Source of the DNA: Xanthobacter sp. NM-25 | GTDB taxonomy: Bacteria > Pseudomonadota > Alphaproteobacteria > Rhizobiales > Xanthobacteraceae | Assembly: GCF_022138605.1 (NCBI RefSeq) | Contig: NZ_JACBFS010000001.1 | Span: forward strand, 868,001 to 932,000 | DNA: 64,000 bases | Direction: 5' to 3' | Shown: positions 16,255 through 24,760 of the stretch, piece by piece | Position numbering within the stretch: position 1 is the first letter of the stretch | How the letters are laid out: each line of letters begins with the position of its first letter | Notes under the pieces: generated by a model | Database searches by the model: none | The model's input: the letters and a program-made list of their open reading frames with translations, nothing else | Told to the model about the DNA's origin: nothing | Made by a program: the position numbers and the translations under genes

Positions 16255-17517
16255 ATGAACATTCTGCTGCTCGGTTCGGGGGGCCGCGAGCATGCCCTCG
16301 CCTGGAAGCTGGCGCAGAGCCCTGAGCTCGGCCAATTCTACGCGCTGCCTGGGAATCCCGGCATCGCCGAGCATGCGGATCTCGTGGAAGGCATCCCCCT
16401 CTCGGCCCACGACACGCTGGTGACCTGGTGCCAGGATCACGGCATCGAGTTCGTGGTGGTCGGCCCGGAGGCGCCGCTGGTGGCCGGGCTGGTGGACCGG
16501 CTGGAAGCCGCCGGCATTCCGGCGTTCGGCCCCACCGCCGCCGCCGCGCGGCTGGAAGGCTCCAAGCTCTTCACCAAGGAATTGTGCCGGGCCAACGGCA
16601 TTCCCACCGCCGCCTTCGCCCGCTTCGACACCGCCGCCGAGGCCGCCGCCTATGTGAAGGCGGAAGGCGCCCCCATCGTCATCAAGGCCGATGGCCTGAT
16701 GGCCGGCAAGGGCGTGGTCGTCGCCCTCACCGTGGATGACGCGGTGGAGGCGGTGGAGCAGGTGTTCGCCAGCGGCGGGACCGAAGTGCTCATCGAAGAA
16801 TTCATGGAGGGCGAGGAAGCGAGCCTGTTCGCTTTGGTGGACGGCGAGACCGTGGTGCCGTTCGGCAGCGCCCAGGACCATAAGCGCGCCTTCGACGGTG
16901 ATCTCGGCCCCAACACCGGCGGCATGGGCGCCTATTCGCCGGCCCCGGTGCTCACCGCCGAGCTGGAGCGCCGCGCCCTCGACGAGATCATCCGCCCCAC
17001 CGCCCGCGCCATGGTGGCCGCCGGCACGCCCTATCGCGGCGTGCTCTATGCCGGACTCATGCTCACCAAGGACGGCCCCAAGCTGGTGGAATACAACTGC
17101 CGCTTCGGCGATCCCGAATGCCAGGTGCTGATGCCGCGCTTCACCGGTGACCTGGTGAAGACCCTTCATGCCACCGCCACCGGCCACCTGGCCGAGATCG
17201 AGCCCATTTGGTCCGCCGACAGCGCCATGACCGTGGTCTATGCCAGCCGCGGCTATCCCGGTCCGCACCAGACCGGCACCGTCATCACCGGCCTCGATGC
17301 CGCCGCCCAGGCCGGCGCCCTGGTGTTCCAGGCCGGCACCCGGCGCAAGGGCGGCGACCTCGTCTCCAACGGCGGGCGCGTGCTGAACGTCACCGCCACC
17401 GGCCCCAGCCTCGCCGAGGCGCGGGACCGGGCCTATGCCGCCATCGGCGCGATCGACTGGCCGGATGGCTTCTACCGCACCGACATCGGCTGGCGGGCCC
17501 TCGGCCCGAACGGCTGA
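16255..17517 (+). CDS. purD: Phosphoribosylamine-glycine ligase
   Basis: The 420-residue ATP-grasp ligase makes glycinamide ribonucleotide, the second step of purine synthesis. It begins with LLLGSGGREHALAWKLAQS, continues with the ATP-grasp core (IKADGLMAGKGVVVA) and the signature FGDPECQVLMPR, and ends in the C-domain. GGAG and GAGGGCGG sites precede ATG 16255. The gene is divergent from xseA across 180 bases and is followed nine bases later by a thioesterase gene. Confidence 0.97.
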   Translation: MNILLLGSGGREHALAWKLAQSPELGQFYALPGNPGIAEHADLVEGIPLSAHDTLVTWCQDHGIEFVVVGPEAPLVAGLVDRLEAAGIPAFGPTAAAARLEGSKLFTKELCRANGIPTAAFARFDTAAEAAAYVKAEGAPIVIKADGLMAGKGVVVALTVDDAVEAVEQVFASGGTEVLIEEFMEGEEASLFALVDGETVVPFGSAQDHKRAFDGDLGPNTGGMGAYSPAPVLTAELERRALDEIIRPTARAMVAAGTPYRGVLYAGLMLTKDGPKLVEYNCRFGDPECQVLMPRFTGDLVKTLHATATGHLAEIEPIWSADSAMTVVYASRGYPGPHQTGTVITGLDAAAQAGALVFQAGTRRKGGDLVSNGGRVLNVTATGPSLAEARDRAYAAIGAIDWPDGFYRTDIGWRALGPNG

Positions 17518-17526
17518 GGCCCTGTC

Positions 17527-17955
17527 ATGAGCACCGAGAAGCCGCCGCTGCCGCGCCTCGATGCGTTCCCGGTGCGCACCCGCGACACGGTGCGCTTCGC
17601 CGACACGGACAAGCTCGGGCACGTCAACAACGCGGTCTTCTCCACCTTCCTGGAGACCGGCCGCGCCTCCATGCTGCTCGGCCCGGGGGTGGAGGTGGCG
17701 CCGGCCGGCACCTCGTTCGTGATCGTGCGGCTGGAGCTGGATTTTCGCGCCGAGCTCATGTGGCCCGGCGAGGTGGAGATCGGCACGCGGATCGCCACCG
17801 TGGGCCGCAGCTCCATCGGCCTGTCGCAGGCGCTGTTCCAGAACGGCGTGTGCGCGGCCACCGCGCAGACCGTGCTGGTGCTGTTCGACACCCGCGCCCG
17901 CGCCGCCACGCCGCTGCCGCCCGAGAGCCGCGCCCTGCTGGAACGCTACATGTAG
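17527..17955 (+). CDS. Acyl-CoA thioesterase, 4HBT family
   Basis: The 142-residue hot-dog-fold protein has the FADTDKLGHVNNAVFSTFLETGR motif (given in part) of 4-hydroxybenzoyl-CoA-type thioesterases, in which the aspartate is catalytic. It is cytoplasmic and hydrolyses an acyl-CoA whose identity cannot be told. It lies nine bases after purD and is probably cotranscribed, without an evident metabolic link. Confidence 0.88.
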   Translation: MSTEKPPLPRLDAFPVRTRDTVRFADTDKLGHVNNAVFSTFLETGRASMLLGPGVEVAPAGTSFVIVRLELDFRAELMWPGEVEIGTRIATVGRSSIGLSQALFQNGVCAATAQTVLVLFDTRARAATPLPPESRALLERYM

Positions 17956-18042
17956 CCACCCGGCGGCAGGCTTGGCCTCGCCCCCCTTGTGTTCTACTTA
18001 AGGACGTCGCCGCCCGCTGGGGGGCCGAGCCCGGATCGACCC

Positions 18043-18621
18043 GTGCGCCTGCTCACTCTCGCCTTCTCCTTCCTGGTCGCCATCGCCCTGGGGCTCGGGG
18101 TGACGCTTTATGCGGTGACCCATTCGCGCGGGCTCGACACCGTGCGGGCCGGCGCCTGGGAAGGCTGGCCCCGCTCCGGCACCATTAAGGCCGATCCCTA
18201 TGCGCGAGCGGCGGTGGCGCGTTCCGGCGAGCTGCCGCTGGAGCTGGCGGACGGGCTGCTGTTCCTCGCCACCACCGACGATGCCGGCCGCCCCATCGAC
18301 GGACGCTGCGAAACCCGCATCACCGGAACCCTGCCCCAGGCCCGGCTCTGGACTCTCGCGGTGATGGATGAAGATGGCCGCTTCATTCCCAATGACGCGG
18401 AACGCTATGGTCTCACCAGCGCCGAGGCGGTCTATGCGGCCACCGGCGGCATCGATGTGCGCCTGGCGCCGCGGGCACGGCCGGGCAACTGGATCCCCAC
18501 CGGGGCCCGCAGCCGCCTCAAGGTGGCGCTCCGGCTCTATGATGCCCCCTTCTCCTTCGCCTCCGGGGCCGGCGACGCCTCCACCGTGCTGCCGCACATC
18601 ACCCAGGAGGCTTGCCCGTGA
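18043..18621 (+). CDS. DUF1214 domain protein, membrane anchored
   Basis: An N-terminal hydrophobic helix (LTLAFSFLVAIALGLGVTLY) is followed by a periplasmic DUF1214 domain of about 150 residues (SGELPLELADGLLFLATTDD, WTLAVMDEDGRFIPN). The function of this family is unknown. I prefer GTG 18043 because it puts the membrane helix at the start, as in relatives; GTG 17989 is possible. The next gene, DUF1254, overlaps its stop by four bases, so the pair is translationally coupled. Confidence 0.82.
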   Translation: MRLLTLAFSFLVAIALGLGVTLYAVTHSRGLDTVRAGAWEGWPRSGTIKADPYARAAVARSGELPLELADGLLFLATTDDAGRPIDGRCETRITGTLPQARLWTLAVMDEDGRFIPNDAERYGLTSAEAVYAATGGIDVRLAPRARPGNWIPTGARSRLKVALRLYDAPFSFASGAGDASTVLPHITQEACP

Positions 18622-19268
18622 GCCTCTTCGACACCTTCACCCTGCGTCCGTCCCACCCAAACGCGCCGCGCGCCGGGCTGGGCCACCGCTTCGGCGCGCT
18701 GCTGGGCCGCGTTCCCTGGCTGTGGCCGCTGCGGCTCATGGTGCCACTGGCCATGGTGCTGGTGCTGGCGGCCATCGCCCATATCGTGTCGATCCTCGCC
18801 ATGCCGGCGCTGGCGGAGCGCAATGCCTTCGCCCGCCTGTCCGAGATCACCGATGCCAATGTGATGACGCTGCTGCCGGAACCGACGCCGCAGCAGGCGG
18901 CGTTGCCGATGATGGACCCGGCCTTCGTCTCGGCGGTGTGCCTGTTCGACCTCACCGAGCATCCGCTCAAGGTGCGCGTGCCCGCCACCGCCGACTACAC
19001 GTCGGTGTCCTTTTATACGGACGAGATCCTGCCCTTCTACGCGCTGTCCGATCAGGCCGCGGGCAAGGTGATCGAGCTCGATCTCATGAATGCCGACCAG
19101 AAGGCGGCGTTGCCGGAGGATGAAGAGATCACCGCTGCCGACCGGCTGGTGATCGAGGCGCCCTCGCAGGAAGGCATCGTGCTGGTGCGCGCCTTCGTGC
19201 GCGACCGCAGCCTCAGGGCCAAGGTGCGTCGCGAGCTGGCGGCGGCCACCTGCGCCCGCGCCGAATAG
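18618..19268 (+). CDS. DUF1254 domain protein, membrane anchored
   Basis: GTG 18618 overlaps the preceding stop (GTGA) and follows a perfect AGGAGG, giving a protein of about 216 residues. One membrane helix (LRLMVPLAMVLVLAAIAHIV, about residues 38-57) precedes a periplasmic DUF1254-type domain containing FVSAVCLFDLTEHPLKVRVP and YTSVSFYTDEILPFYAL. DUF1254 and DUF1214 are often the two halves of one larger protein; here they are separate, coupled, and in reverse order. Confidence 0.82.
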   Translation: MSLFDTFTLRPSHPNAPRAGLGHRFGALLGRVPWLWPLRLMVPLAMVLVLAAIAHIVSILAMPALAERNAFARLSEITDANVMTLLPEPTPQQAALPMMDPAFVSAVCLFDLTEHPLKVRVPATADYTSVSFYTDEILPFYALSDQAAGKVIELDLMNADQKAALPEDEEITAADRLVIEAPSQEGIVLVRAFVRDRSLRAKVRRELAAATCARAE

Positions 19269-19303
19269 CGACCGGACGAACACTCAATCCCGACGATTGC
19301 GCC

Positions 19304-19519
19304 TCAGTGCCGGCAACCCGTGCCCCGCTGGGCGGTGAGCTGTTCCTGCGCCAGGGTGGAGACCGGATCCGCGTGACGCTCGATGCGCACCACCGGCAGG
19401 ATCACGATCCTGGGCCCCGCGAGATCAGGCCGGGGCCCATCCGCCCTGGGCCGGCGCGCGGCCGAGGTCGCCCGGGCGGCGCGCTCGTGTTTGGTCGGAA
19501 ATGCAATGACCGTGTTCAT
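19304..19519 (-). CDS. Small basic hypothetical protein, 71 residues
   Basis: The frame starts at ATG 19519 behind GGAGG and encodes an Arg- and Pro-rich N-terminal half followed by GPRIVILPVVRIERH and a C-terminal Cys (GTGCRH). There is no signal peptide. I do not recognise the family. Support for a real gene is the strong ribosome-binding site and a TTAA-N7-TTAAC element 65 bases upstream, an arrangement expected of a CtrA-controlled gene. Confidence 0.55.
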   Translation of the reverse strand: MNTVIAFPTKHERAARATSAARRPRADGPRPDLAGPRIVILPVVRIERHADPVSTLAQEQLTAQRGTGCRH

Positions 19520-19583
19520 GCCTCTGGTCCTCCAGTGCGACCATGACCACAACGTCCATTGCCTTCTTATGGTTTCGCGGGGC

Positions 19584-19599
19584 TTAACACGTCGTTAAC
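19584..19599 (-). promoter_or_regulatory. CtrA-type box
   Basis: TTAA (19584-19587), seven bases, TTAA (19595-19598) and a final C match the alphaproteobacterial cell-cycle regulator consensus TTAA-N7-TTAAC exactly. TTAA is rare in this GC-rich window. The box lies between DUF1491 and the small gene at 19304-19519, both on the minus strand. Confidence 0.6.
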
Positions 19600-19632
19600 G
19601 ATGCCGGTGGGGCAGCCCTCCCGACCCGTGCC

Positions 19633-19980
19633 TCATGGCTCCACCAGATCGAGGAAGCAGCGCCCCTGGCGGTCTTCGATCTCCACCACGTAAAGATCGG
19701 GATCGAAACGGATTTCCTTGGCGAGGCGCTGGTCGCTCTCGGCCTCGGGACGGCCGGGGGGCACCAGCACGCTGAAGCGCCGGGCGCCGGTGTCGTCGGC
19801 TTCGAACACGCTCTGCGGCGCCGGCCCATAGAGGGCGGCGGTGCCATCGAGCGCCGCCACCTTCACGAATACCGCGCCGGCCTCCTCGGAGCCGCGCCGC
19901 GCCACCACCGCGAACGCGCCCTCCACCTGGGCCTGGCGAATCACCGCCGACACGAAGATATCGCTTCTCAGACGGACCAC
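19633..19980 (-). CDS. DUF1491 family protein, 115 residues
   Basis: A small soluble protein with the family pattern RLRSDIFVSAVIRQAQVEGA and EIRFDPDLYVVEIEDRQG. The function is unknown, but the gene is widespread in Rhizobiales next to a peptidoglycan-binding protein. It starts at GTG 19980 behind GCGGAG, 12 bases after the preceding stop, and closes a three-gene operon with the histidine kinase. Confidence 0.85.
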   Translation of the reverse strand: MVRLRSDIFVSAVIRQAQVEGAFAVVARRGSEEAGAVFVKVAALDGTAALYGPAPQSVFEADDTGARRFSVLVPPGRPEAESDQRLAKEIRFDPDLYVVEIEDRQGRCFLDLVEP

Positions 19981-19992
19981 CGCGCGCTCCGC

Positions 19993-20730
19993 TCAGTTGA
20001 CCGCGAGGCCGGAAACCACACCAAGCTCACGCACCAGCCGATCGGAGATCTCGCCATCCACCGGCAGCTTGCGATCGCGCTCGAAGCGCTGGATGGCGAG
20101 CCGGGTCTCGGTGCCGAAGGTGCCGTCCACCTTCAGCGGCCCATAGCCCAGCTTGGCCAGGGCCCGCTGCACCGAAAGCACCCGGGGCGAGGCGGGAATG
20201 TTGGCGGGCGGGCGCATGCCGCCCAGATCTCCCGTCACGGCCCCCATGGCCAGCGGCGGGCGCTGGCCGGCCACCGGGCGCGGCGCGGCGATGGCGCCGG
20301 CCGCCGCCTCTTCCGCGCTCACCGGCTTGAGCGGCGTGGAGAGGCCCGTGACCGAGGTCTTGGAGGCGAGATAGCCGAGGGTCCCGTTGGGCTCGCCCAG
20401 TTGCACGCTGGTTCCGCCCTGATGGTTCGGATTGACCGGCGGCAGCGGAATGGAGGTGCTCCGCACCGTGGCCTTGCCCTTGTCGCCCAGCCCGTCGGCC
20501 GCGCCGGCCACCGCCGGCGCCGGCAGTTGGGCCACCGGATGACGGCCCTGCAGAGCCAGGGCATTGGCCAGAATGCCGAGCCCCGCCGCCGCCACCACCG
20601 CGGTCATCAGAAAATCCAGCACCTTCAACCGGCGCCCGCCGCGCGGGCCGGGACCCGGCGCGCCGTCCAGGCCCAGATCCGGGGCCACCAGCTCCGGTGC
20701 GTGGTCGAGTGCCGCCTGATCGAGACTCAT
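19993..20730 (-). CDS. Peptidoglycan-binding domain protein with one membrane helix
   Basis: The 245-residue protein has a short cytoplasmic N-terminus, a membrane helix (VLDFLMTAVVAAAGLGILAN, about residues 37-56), a Pro/Gly/Ala-rich linker and a C-terminal PG_binding_1 domain (VQRALAKLGYGPLKVDGTFG, ETRLAIQRFERDRKLPVDG, residues 187-230). It probably links the inner membrane to the cell wall. Its ATG overlaps the stop of the histidine kinase gene, so the kinase and this protein are made together and may act in one envelope-sensing route. Confidence 0.88.
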   Translation of the reverse strand: MSLDQAALDHAPELVAPDLGLDGAPGPGPRGGRRLKVLDFLMTAVVAAAGLGILANALALQGRHPVAQLPAPAVAGAADGLGDKGKATVRSTSIPLPPVNPNHQGGTSVQLGEPNGTLGYLASKTSVTGLSTPLKPVSAEEAAAGAIAAPRPVAGQRPPLAMGAVTGDLGGMRPPANIPASPRVLSVQRALAKLGYGPLKVDGTFGTETRLAIQRFERDRKLPVDGEISDRLVRELGVVSGLAVN

Positions 20731-22208
20731 GCCATCCTCCGTGCCGGCGCTGCGGCCCCGCGCCGCTGGGGAAAGGCCGCCACCACCTCGGCCCCACCCT
20801 CGCGCGCGGCACTGGCCGCGGCCTTCAGGGGCAGGCTCACGGTTACGGTGGTGCCGCGACCAATGGCGCTTTCCACGCTAAAATTACCCTCGTGCAGGGT
20901 CACGAGCCCCTTCACCACCGCCAGCCCGAGGCCGCTGCCCCGCGCCTTCTGCGTGCGGTCACCCGCCTGGAAGAAGGGTTCGCCCATCCGCGCCACATCC
21001 TCCGGCCGCATGCCGGGGCCGGTATCACGCACCCGCAGCACCAGCCGGTCGGCCTGCCGGCGCACGGTGATCTGCACCCGCCCGCCGGCGGGCGTGAACT
21101 TCACGGCGTTGGACAGGAGATTGAGCACGATCTGCCGCAGGGCGCGCTTGTCGGCATCGAGGCGCGGCAGGCCGGAGGCGATGACCTTGCGCACCTCCAC
21201 ACCGCTGCGCGCCGCCTCCAGCGCCACCATCTCGGCGCAGCCCGCCACCAGCTCGGCGGTGTCCACGGTCTCCGGCTCCAGCGCATAGGCGCCGGCCTCC
21301 ACCCGCGACAGGTCCAGGATATCGTTGACGAGGCCGAGCAGATGCTGGCCGCTTTCGTGGATGATGCGGGCGTAGTCCGCCTTGCGGGCATCGTCCATCT
21401 GGGCACCGGTCTCGGTGGCCAGCAGCTCGGAAAAGCCCAGAATGGCATTGAGCGGGGTCCGCAGCTCGTGGCTCATGGCGGCCAGGAAGCGGCTCTTGGC
21501 GGCGTTGGCCTGCTCGGCATCAGCGCGGGCGCGGGCCTCCTCGTCCGCCTGCTGCTTGGGCACCGAGGGTTCGCGCCACACCAGCCGGGCGCCGCCCTGG
21601 CGGGCCGGCAGGCCCCGCACCTCGAAGGCCTGAAACGAACTGTCGTCGGCGCCGCCGCGCAGCCGCAGGTCGCAGCTCACCGAATTGCGGCCATGCGCCG
21701 CCACCCGAACCGCCGCCAGGAACGCCGGCCGGTCGGCCACCTGCACGCGGTTGAACAGAGCCTGGCCCAGCAGGGCCTCGCGCGCGGCGCCGGTGAACGC
21801 ACCATCCGCATGTTCCACGGCGCGCACCTCGCCCATGGGACCGTGCACGGTCACCAATACGGCGCCGGCGCACAGCCCGGCATCGGACACCCCACGGGCG
21901 GCGCGGCTGAGGCGGGCGGCGATGGCGGCCAGCGCGCCGCACAGCAGGCCGGCGGCGAACAGGAACAGCGCATCCAGCGGCTCGCCCACCAGCAGGCCCG
22001 AGGCCTGCCCCACCAGCACCGATCCGGCGCTGACCAGAGCGACGACGCCCAATGCTCCCAGCACCGCGGCGACGATGCGCCCCAGCACCGCGAGGCGCGG
22101 CAGCCCGTCATCGGCGGCGCCCGCCACGCGGGACATGGAGGCCCGCGCCAGGCCACCGAAGCCGTCACGGCCGCTGGGCGGCGCCATGTTGCGTTGTGTC
22201 ACCGGCAT
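20727..22208 (-). CDS. Membrane sensor histidine kinase
   Basis: The 493-residue protein has two hydrophobic segments (about residues 41-65 and 78-100), a PAS-like region (120-215), a short coiled coil, then HisKA with AAMSHELRTPLNAILGFSE (phosphoaccepting His 247) and the HATPase_c domain with N, G1 and G2 boxes (LNLLSNAVKFTP, RDTGPGMRPED, GSGLGLAVVKGLV). The H box resembles those of cell-cycle kinases such as PleC and DivJ, but ligand and response regulator are unknown. It is coupled to the peptidoglycan-binding gene; TTAA elements lie upstream. Confidence 0.92.
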   Translation of the reverse strand: MPVTQRNMAPPSGRDGFGGLARASMSRVAGAADDGLPRLAVLGRIVAAVLGALGVVALVSAGSVLVGQASGLLVGEPLDALFLFAAGLLCGALAAIAARLSRAARGVSDAGLCAGAVLVTVHGPMGEVRAVEHADGAFTGAAREALLGQALFNRVQVADRPAFLAAVRVAAHGRNSVSCDLRLRGGADDSSFQAFEVRGLPARQGGARLVWREPSVPKQQADEEARARADAEQANAAKSRFLAAMSHELRTPLNAILGFSELLATETGAQMDDARKADYARIIHESGQHLLGLVNDILDLSRVEAGAYALEPETVDTAELVAGCAEMVALEAARSGVEVRKVIASGLPRLDADKRALRQIVLNLLSNAVKFTPAGGRVQITVRRQADRLVLRVRDTGPGMRPEDVARMGEPFFQAGDRTQKARGSGLGLAVVKGLVTLHEGNFSVESAIGRGTTVTVSLPLKAAASAAREGGAEVVAAFPQRRGAAAPARRMA

Positions 22209-22264
22209 TGAAGGTCTTGTCGTGGTTCCGTTCCGTGCAGTGGCGCCACTGTGCCATGAAGGCT

Positions 22265-22314
22265 TTAAACGAACGCTAAGCCGGCCACGGGGCCGCTCCA
22301 GCGTTAACGATGCC
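22265..22314 (-). promoter_or_regulatory. Degenerate CtrA-type element and shared 13-bp motif
   Basis: TTAA-N7-CTAA at 22265-22279 is one base off a CtrA box. CGTTAACGATGCC at 22302-22314 is identical to 19593-19605, which overlaps the perfect CtrA-type box. Both lie upstream of the histidine kinase gene. Confidence 0.4.
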
Positions 22315-22435
22315 TTGAAAAGTCCTGCGCCCCCGCCCCCCGCTCACACCCCCCGGGGCCACCGCTCTGGTATGATGGCCCTGTTCGACGTGTCGCACAC
22401 CCAGCGACCGGTGCGAGATGGGGTGAGAGGGAGCG

Positions 22436-22867
22436 ATGTTCTTCCTGCTGCGCGTGATGTTCTGGATCGGACTGGTGCTGCTGCTGCTGCCGCTTGGCCT
22501 GAAGGGCAACGACGGCACGAACGTCAGCGTGTTCGACGCCTTCGGCGCGGCGCAGGCGGTGGTGGCCGATGTGCGGGGCTTCTGCAGCCGCCAACCGGAG
22601 GCCTGCGCCGTGGGCGGCCAGATGGTCACGCACCTCACCCAGAAGGCCCAGGCCGGCGCCAAGTGGGTGGCCGACGCCATCGGCACGCAGAACGCGCCGA
22701 CGCCGGCCGCGCCCACAGCCCCCGCCGACGCCACCGTGGCGAGCGGCGGCGCGCCCGAAGCCACCGGCGCCCTCGGCCTCACGCCGCAGGACCTCGCCCC
22801 CGCCTGGGGCAAGGGCGACAAGGTGCAGCCCGCCGCCCCCGCCACCAGCGGCAAGCATTCCGGCTGA
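22436..22867 (+). CDS. DUF5330 family protein
   Basis: The 143-residue protein begins with a membrane helix or signal anchor (FLLRVMFWIGLVLLLLPLGL) and then has the DUF5330 core (AAQAVVADVRGFCSRQPEAC, with two cysteines, and VGGQMVTHLTQKAQ), ending in an Ala/Pro-rich, disordered tail. The function is unknown. GAGGGAGCG precedes the start. It stands upstream of sufE, a linkage common in Rhizobiales. Confidence 0.85.
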   Translation: MFFLLRVMFWIGLVLLLLPLGLKGNDGTNVSVFDAFGAAQAVVADVRGFCSRQPEACAVGGQMVTHLTQKAQAGAKWVADAIGTQNAPTPAAPTAPADATVASGGAPEATGALGLTPQDLAPAWGKGDKVQPAAPATSGKHSG

Positions 22868-23059
22868 CCCACGCCGTTCGCGCGCCGGATCCACCCCTTG
22901 CCGCCAAGCGGTCGGGGACAGGTGGCGCGGCAAGGTTCCTTTTGCCGCCGCAGCGCTCTCGCGGTATGCTCATGGTGCATTGCACAGCCTGCCGCCACAT
23001 TGCGGCACCCTATTGCGCATCATGGATAGCAAGCGGCTTTCCGCGAAGGGACCGGTTTC

Positions 23060-23482
23060 ATGAACAAGGACACGCTGATCGAGGATTTCGAGTTCCTGGA
23101 CAATTGGGAAGACCGCTACCGGCACGTCATCGAGCTCGGCAAGGCGCTTCCCCCGTTCCCGGAAGCCGAGCGCAACGAGCACAACAAGGTGCAGGGCTGC
23201 GCGAGCCAGGTGTGGCTCATCTGCGAGCAGAAGAGCACGCCGAAGGGCACCGTTCTCGAATTCCAGGGCGATTCTGACGCCCATATCGTCAAGGGCTTGG
23301 TGGCGGTGCTGCTGACGCTGGTGTCCGGCCACAGCCCCAAGGAGATCCTGGAGACCGATATTCTCGGCATCTTCCGGCAGATCGGCCTGGAGGGGCACCT
23401 GACGCCGCAGCGCTCCAACGGCCTGCGGTCCATGGTGGAGCGCATCCGCACCCACGCCCGCGCGGCCCTGGCCGCCGCCTGA
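23060..23482 (+). CDS. sufE: Cysteine desulfuration protein SufE
   Basis: The 140-residue protein accepts sulfur from SufS on a conserved cysteine, here C47 in VQGCASQVW, and passes it to the SufBCD scaffold for Fe-S cluster assembly. The full fold is present (DFEFLDNWEDRYRHVIELG at the start, ILGIFRQIGLEGHLTPQRSNG near the end). The rest of the suf operon is not in the window, so this is a stand-alone copy. A strong hairpin follows 20 bases downstream. Confidence 0.95.
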   Translation: MNKDTLIEDFEFLDNWEDRYRHVIELGKALPPFPEAERNEHNKVQGCASQVWLICEQKSTPKGTVLEFQGDSDAHIVKGLVAVLLTLVSGHSPKEILETDILGIFRQIGLEGHLTPQRSNGLRSMVERIRTHARAALAAA

Positions 23483-23501
23483 TCCCGCCCGCGGGGGTCG
23501 C

Positions 23502-23544
23502 CGCGGCTGGTGGGATGATGCTATCTCATCATCCCACAGCCGCG
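23502..23544. terminator. Long stem-loop after sufE
   Basis: CGCGGCTG-(G)-TGGGATGATG pairs perfectly with its complement around the loop CTATCT, giving 18 base pairs with a single bulged G. No T run follows, so it may be a Rho-independent terminator of the alphaproteobacterial type or an mRNA-stabilising structure before the aminotransferase gene. Confidence 0.55.
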
Positions 23545-23575
23545 ATCCCAGGCGGCCCCGCGCGGGAGACGCCTT

Positions 23576-24760
23576 ATGCTCACCACCGTCGCCGCCTTCG
23601 ACCGGATCGGCGAAGAAAATGCCTTTGCGGTGCTGGCCCGGGCCACCGCCTTGGCCGCCAGCGGACGTGACATCATCAATCTCGGTATCGGCCAGCCGGA
23701 TTTCCGCACCCCCGAGCACATCGTCGACGCGGCGGTGAAGGCGCTGCGGGACGGCGCTCATGGCTACACCCCCTCCACCGGCATCCTGCCCCTGCGCGAG
23801 GCGGTGGCGCGCGACCTGCTTCACCGCTACCAGGTGGAGGTCGACCCCGACCTGGTGATGATCATGCCCGGCGGAAAGATGACCATGTATGCGGCCATCC
23901 GCCTGTTTGGCGAGCCGGGGGCGGAGATCCTCTATCCGGACCCGGGCTTCCCCATCTACCGTTCCATGATCGAGCACACCGGTGCCACGGCGGTGCCGGT
24001 CCCCATCCGCGAAGCGGACGGGTTCGCCTTCTCGGCGGCGGAAACCCTGGCGCGCATCACCCCGCGCACCCGGCTGCTGATCATCAATTCCCCGGCCAAT
24101 CCCACCGGCGGCGTCACCCCGCCCCAGGAGATCGACGCCCTGGTGGCCGGCCTTGCCGCGCATCCGCAGGTGGCGCTGCTCTCCGACGAGATCTATGACC
24201 ACTTCCTGTTCGATGGCGCCACCCACCGCACCCTGCTGGCCTATCCGGACATCCGCGACCGGCTGATCCTGCTCAACGGCTGGTCCAAGACCTATGCCAT
24301 GACCGGCTGGCGGCTCGGCTATTCAGTGTGGCCCCGGCCGCTGTTCGACCAAGTGCGCAAGCTGGCGGTGAATGCGTGGTCCTGCGTCAATGCCCCCACC
24401 CAATATGCCGGCATCGCCGCGCTGGAGGGTCCACAGGATGCCGTCGCGGCCATGGTGGCCGAATTCGACGCCCGCCGCCGGCTGGTGGTGGAGGCGCTGA
24501 ATGCCCTGCCCGGCGTCTCCTGCACCACCCCCAAGGGGGCGTTCTACGCCTTCCCGAACATCACCGGCACCGGCTGGACCTCGGCCAAGGCGCTGGCATC
24601 GGCGCTGCTGGAGGAGGCGGGCGTCGCCCTGATCGGCGGCCCGGATTTCGGCGTCCACGGGGAAGGCTATCTGCGCCTCTCCTATGCCGCCTCGCGGGAC
24701 AGCATCGCCACCGCCATGGAGCGGATCGGCGCCTTTCTGGCCCGGCGGGCAGCGGCTTGA
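23576..24760 (+). CDS. Pyridoxal-phosphate-dependent aminotransferase, class I/II
   Basis: The 394-residue fold-type I aminotransferase has the PLP lysine K238 in LNGWSKTYAMTGWRLGY, the INSPANPTGG motif (171-179) and the DEIYD aspartate/tyrosine pair (204-208). It transfers amino groups between an amino acid and a 2-oxo acid in the cytoplasm; sequence alone does not separate aspartate, alanine or aromatic substrates. Its stop overlaps the TTG start of the next gene. Confidence 0.92.
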   Translation: MLTTVAAFDRIGEENAFAVLARATALAASGRDIINLGIGQPDFRTPEHIVDAAVKALRDGAHGYTPSTGILPLREAVARDLLHRYQVEVDPDLVMIMPGGKMTMYAAIRLFGEPGAEILYPDPGFPIYRSMIEHTGATAVPVPIREADGFAFSAAETLARITPRTRLLIINSPANPTGGVTPPQEIDALVAGLAAHPQVALLSDEIYDHFLFDGATHRTLLAYPDIRDRLILLNGWSKTYAMTGWRLGYSVWPRPLFDQVRKLAVNAWSCVNAPTQYAGIAALEGPQDAVAAMVAEFDARRRLVVEALNALPGVSCTTPKGAFYAFPNITGTGWTSAKALASALLEEAGVALIGGPDFGVHGEGYLRLSYAASRDSIATAMERIGAFLARRAAA

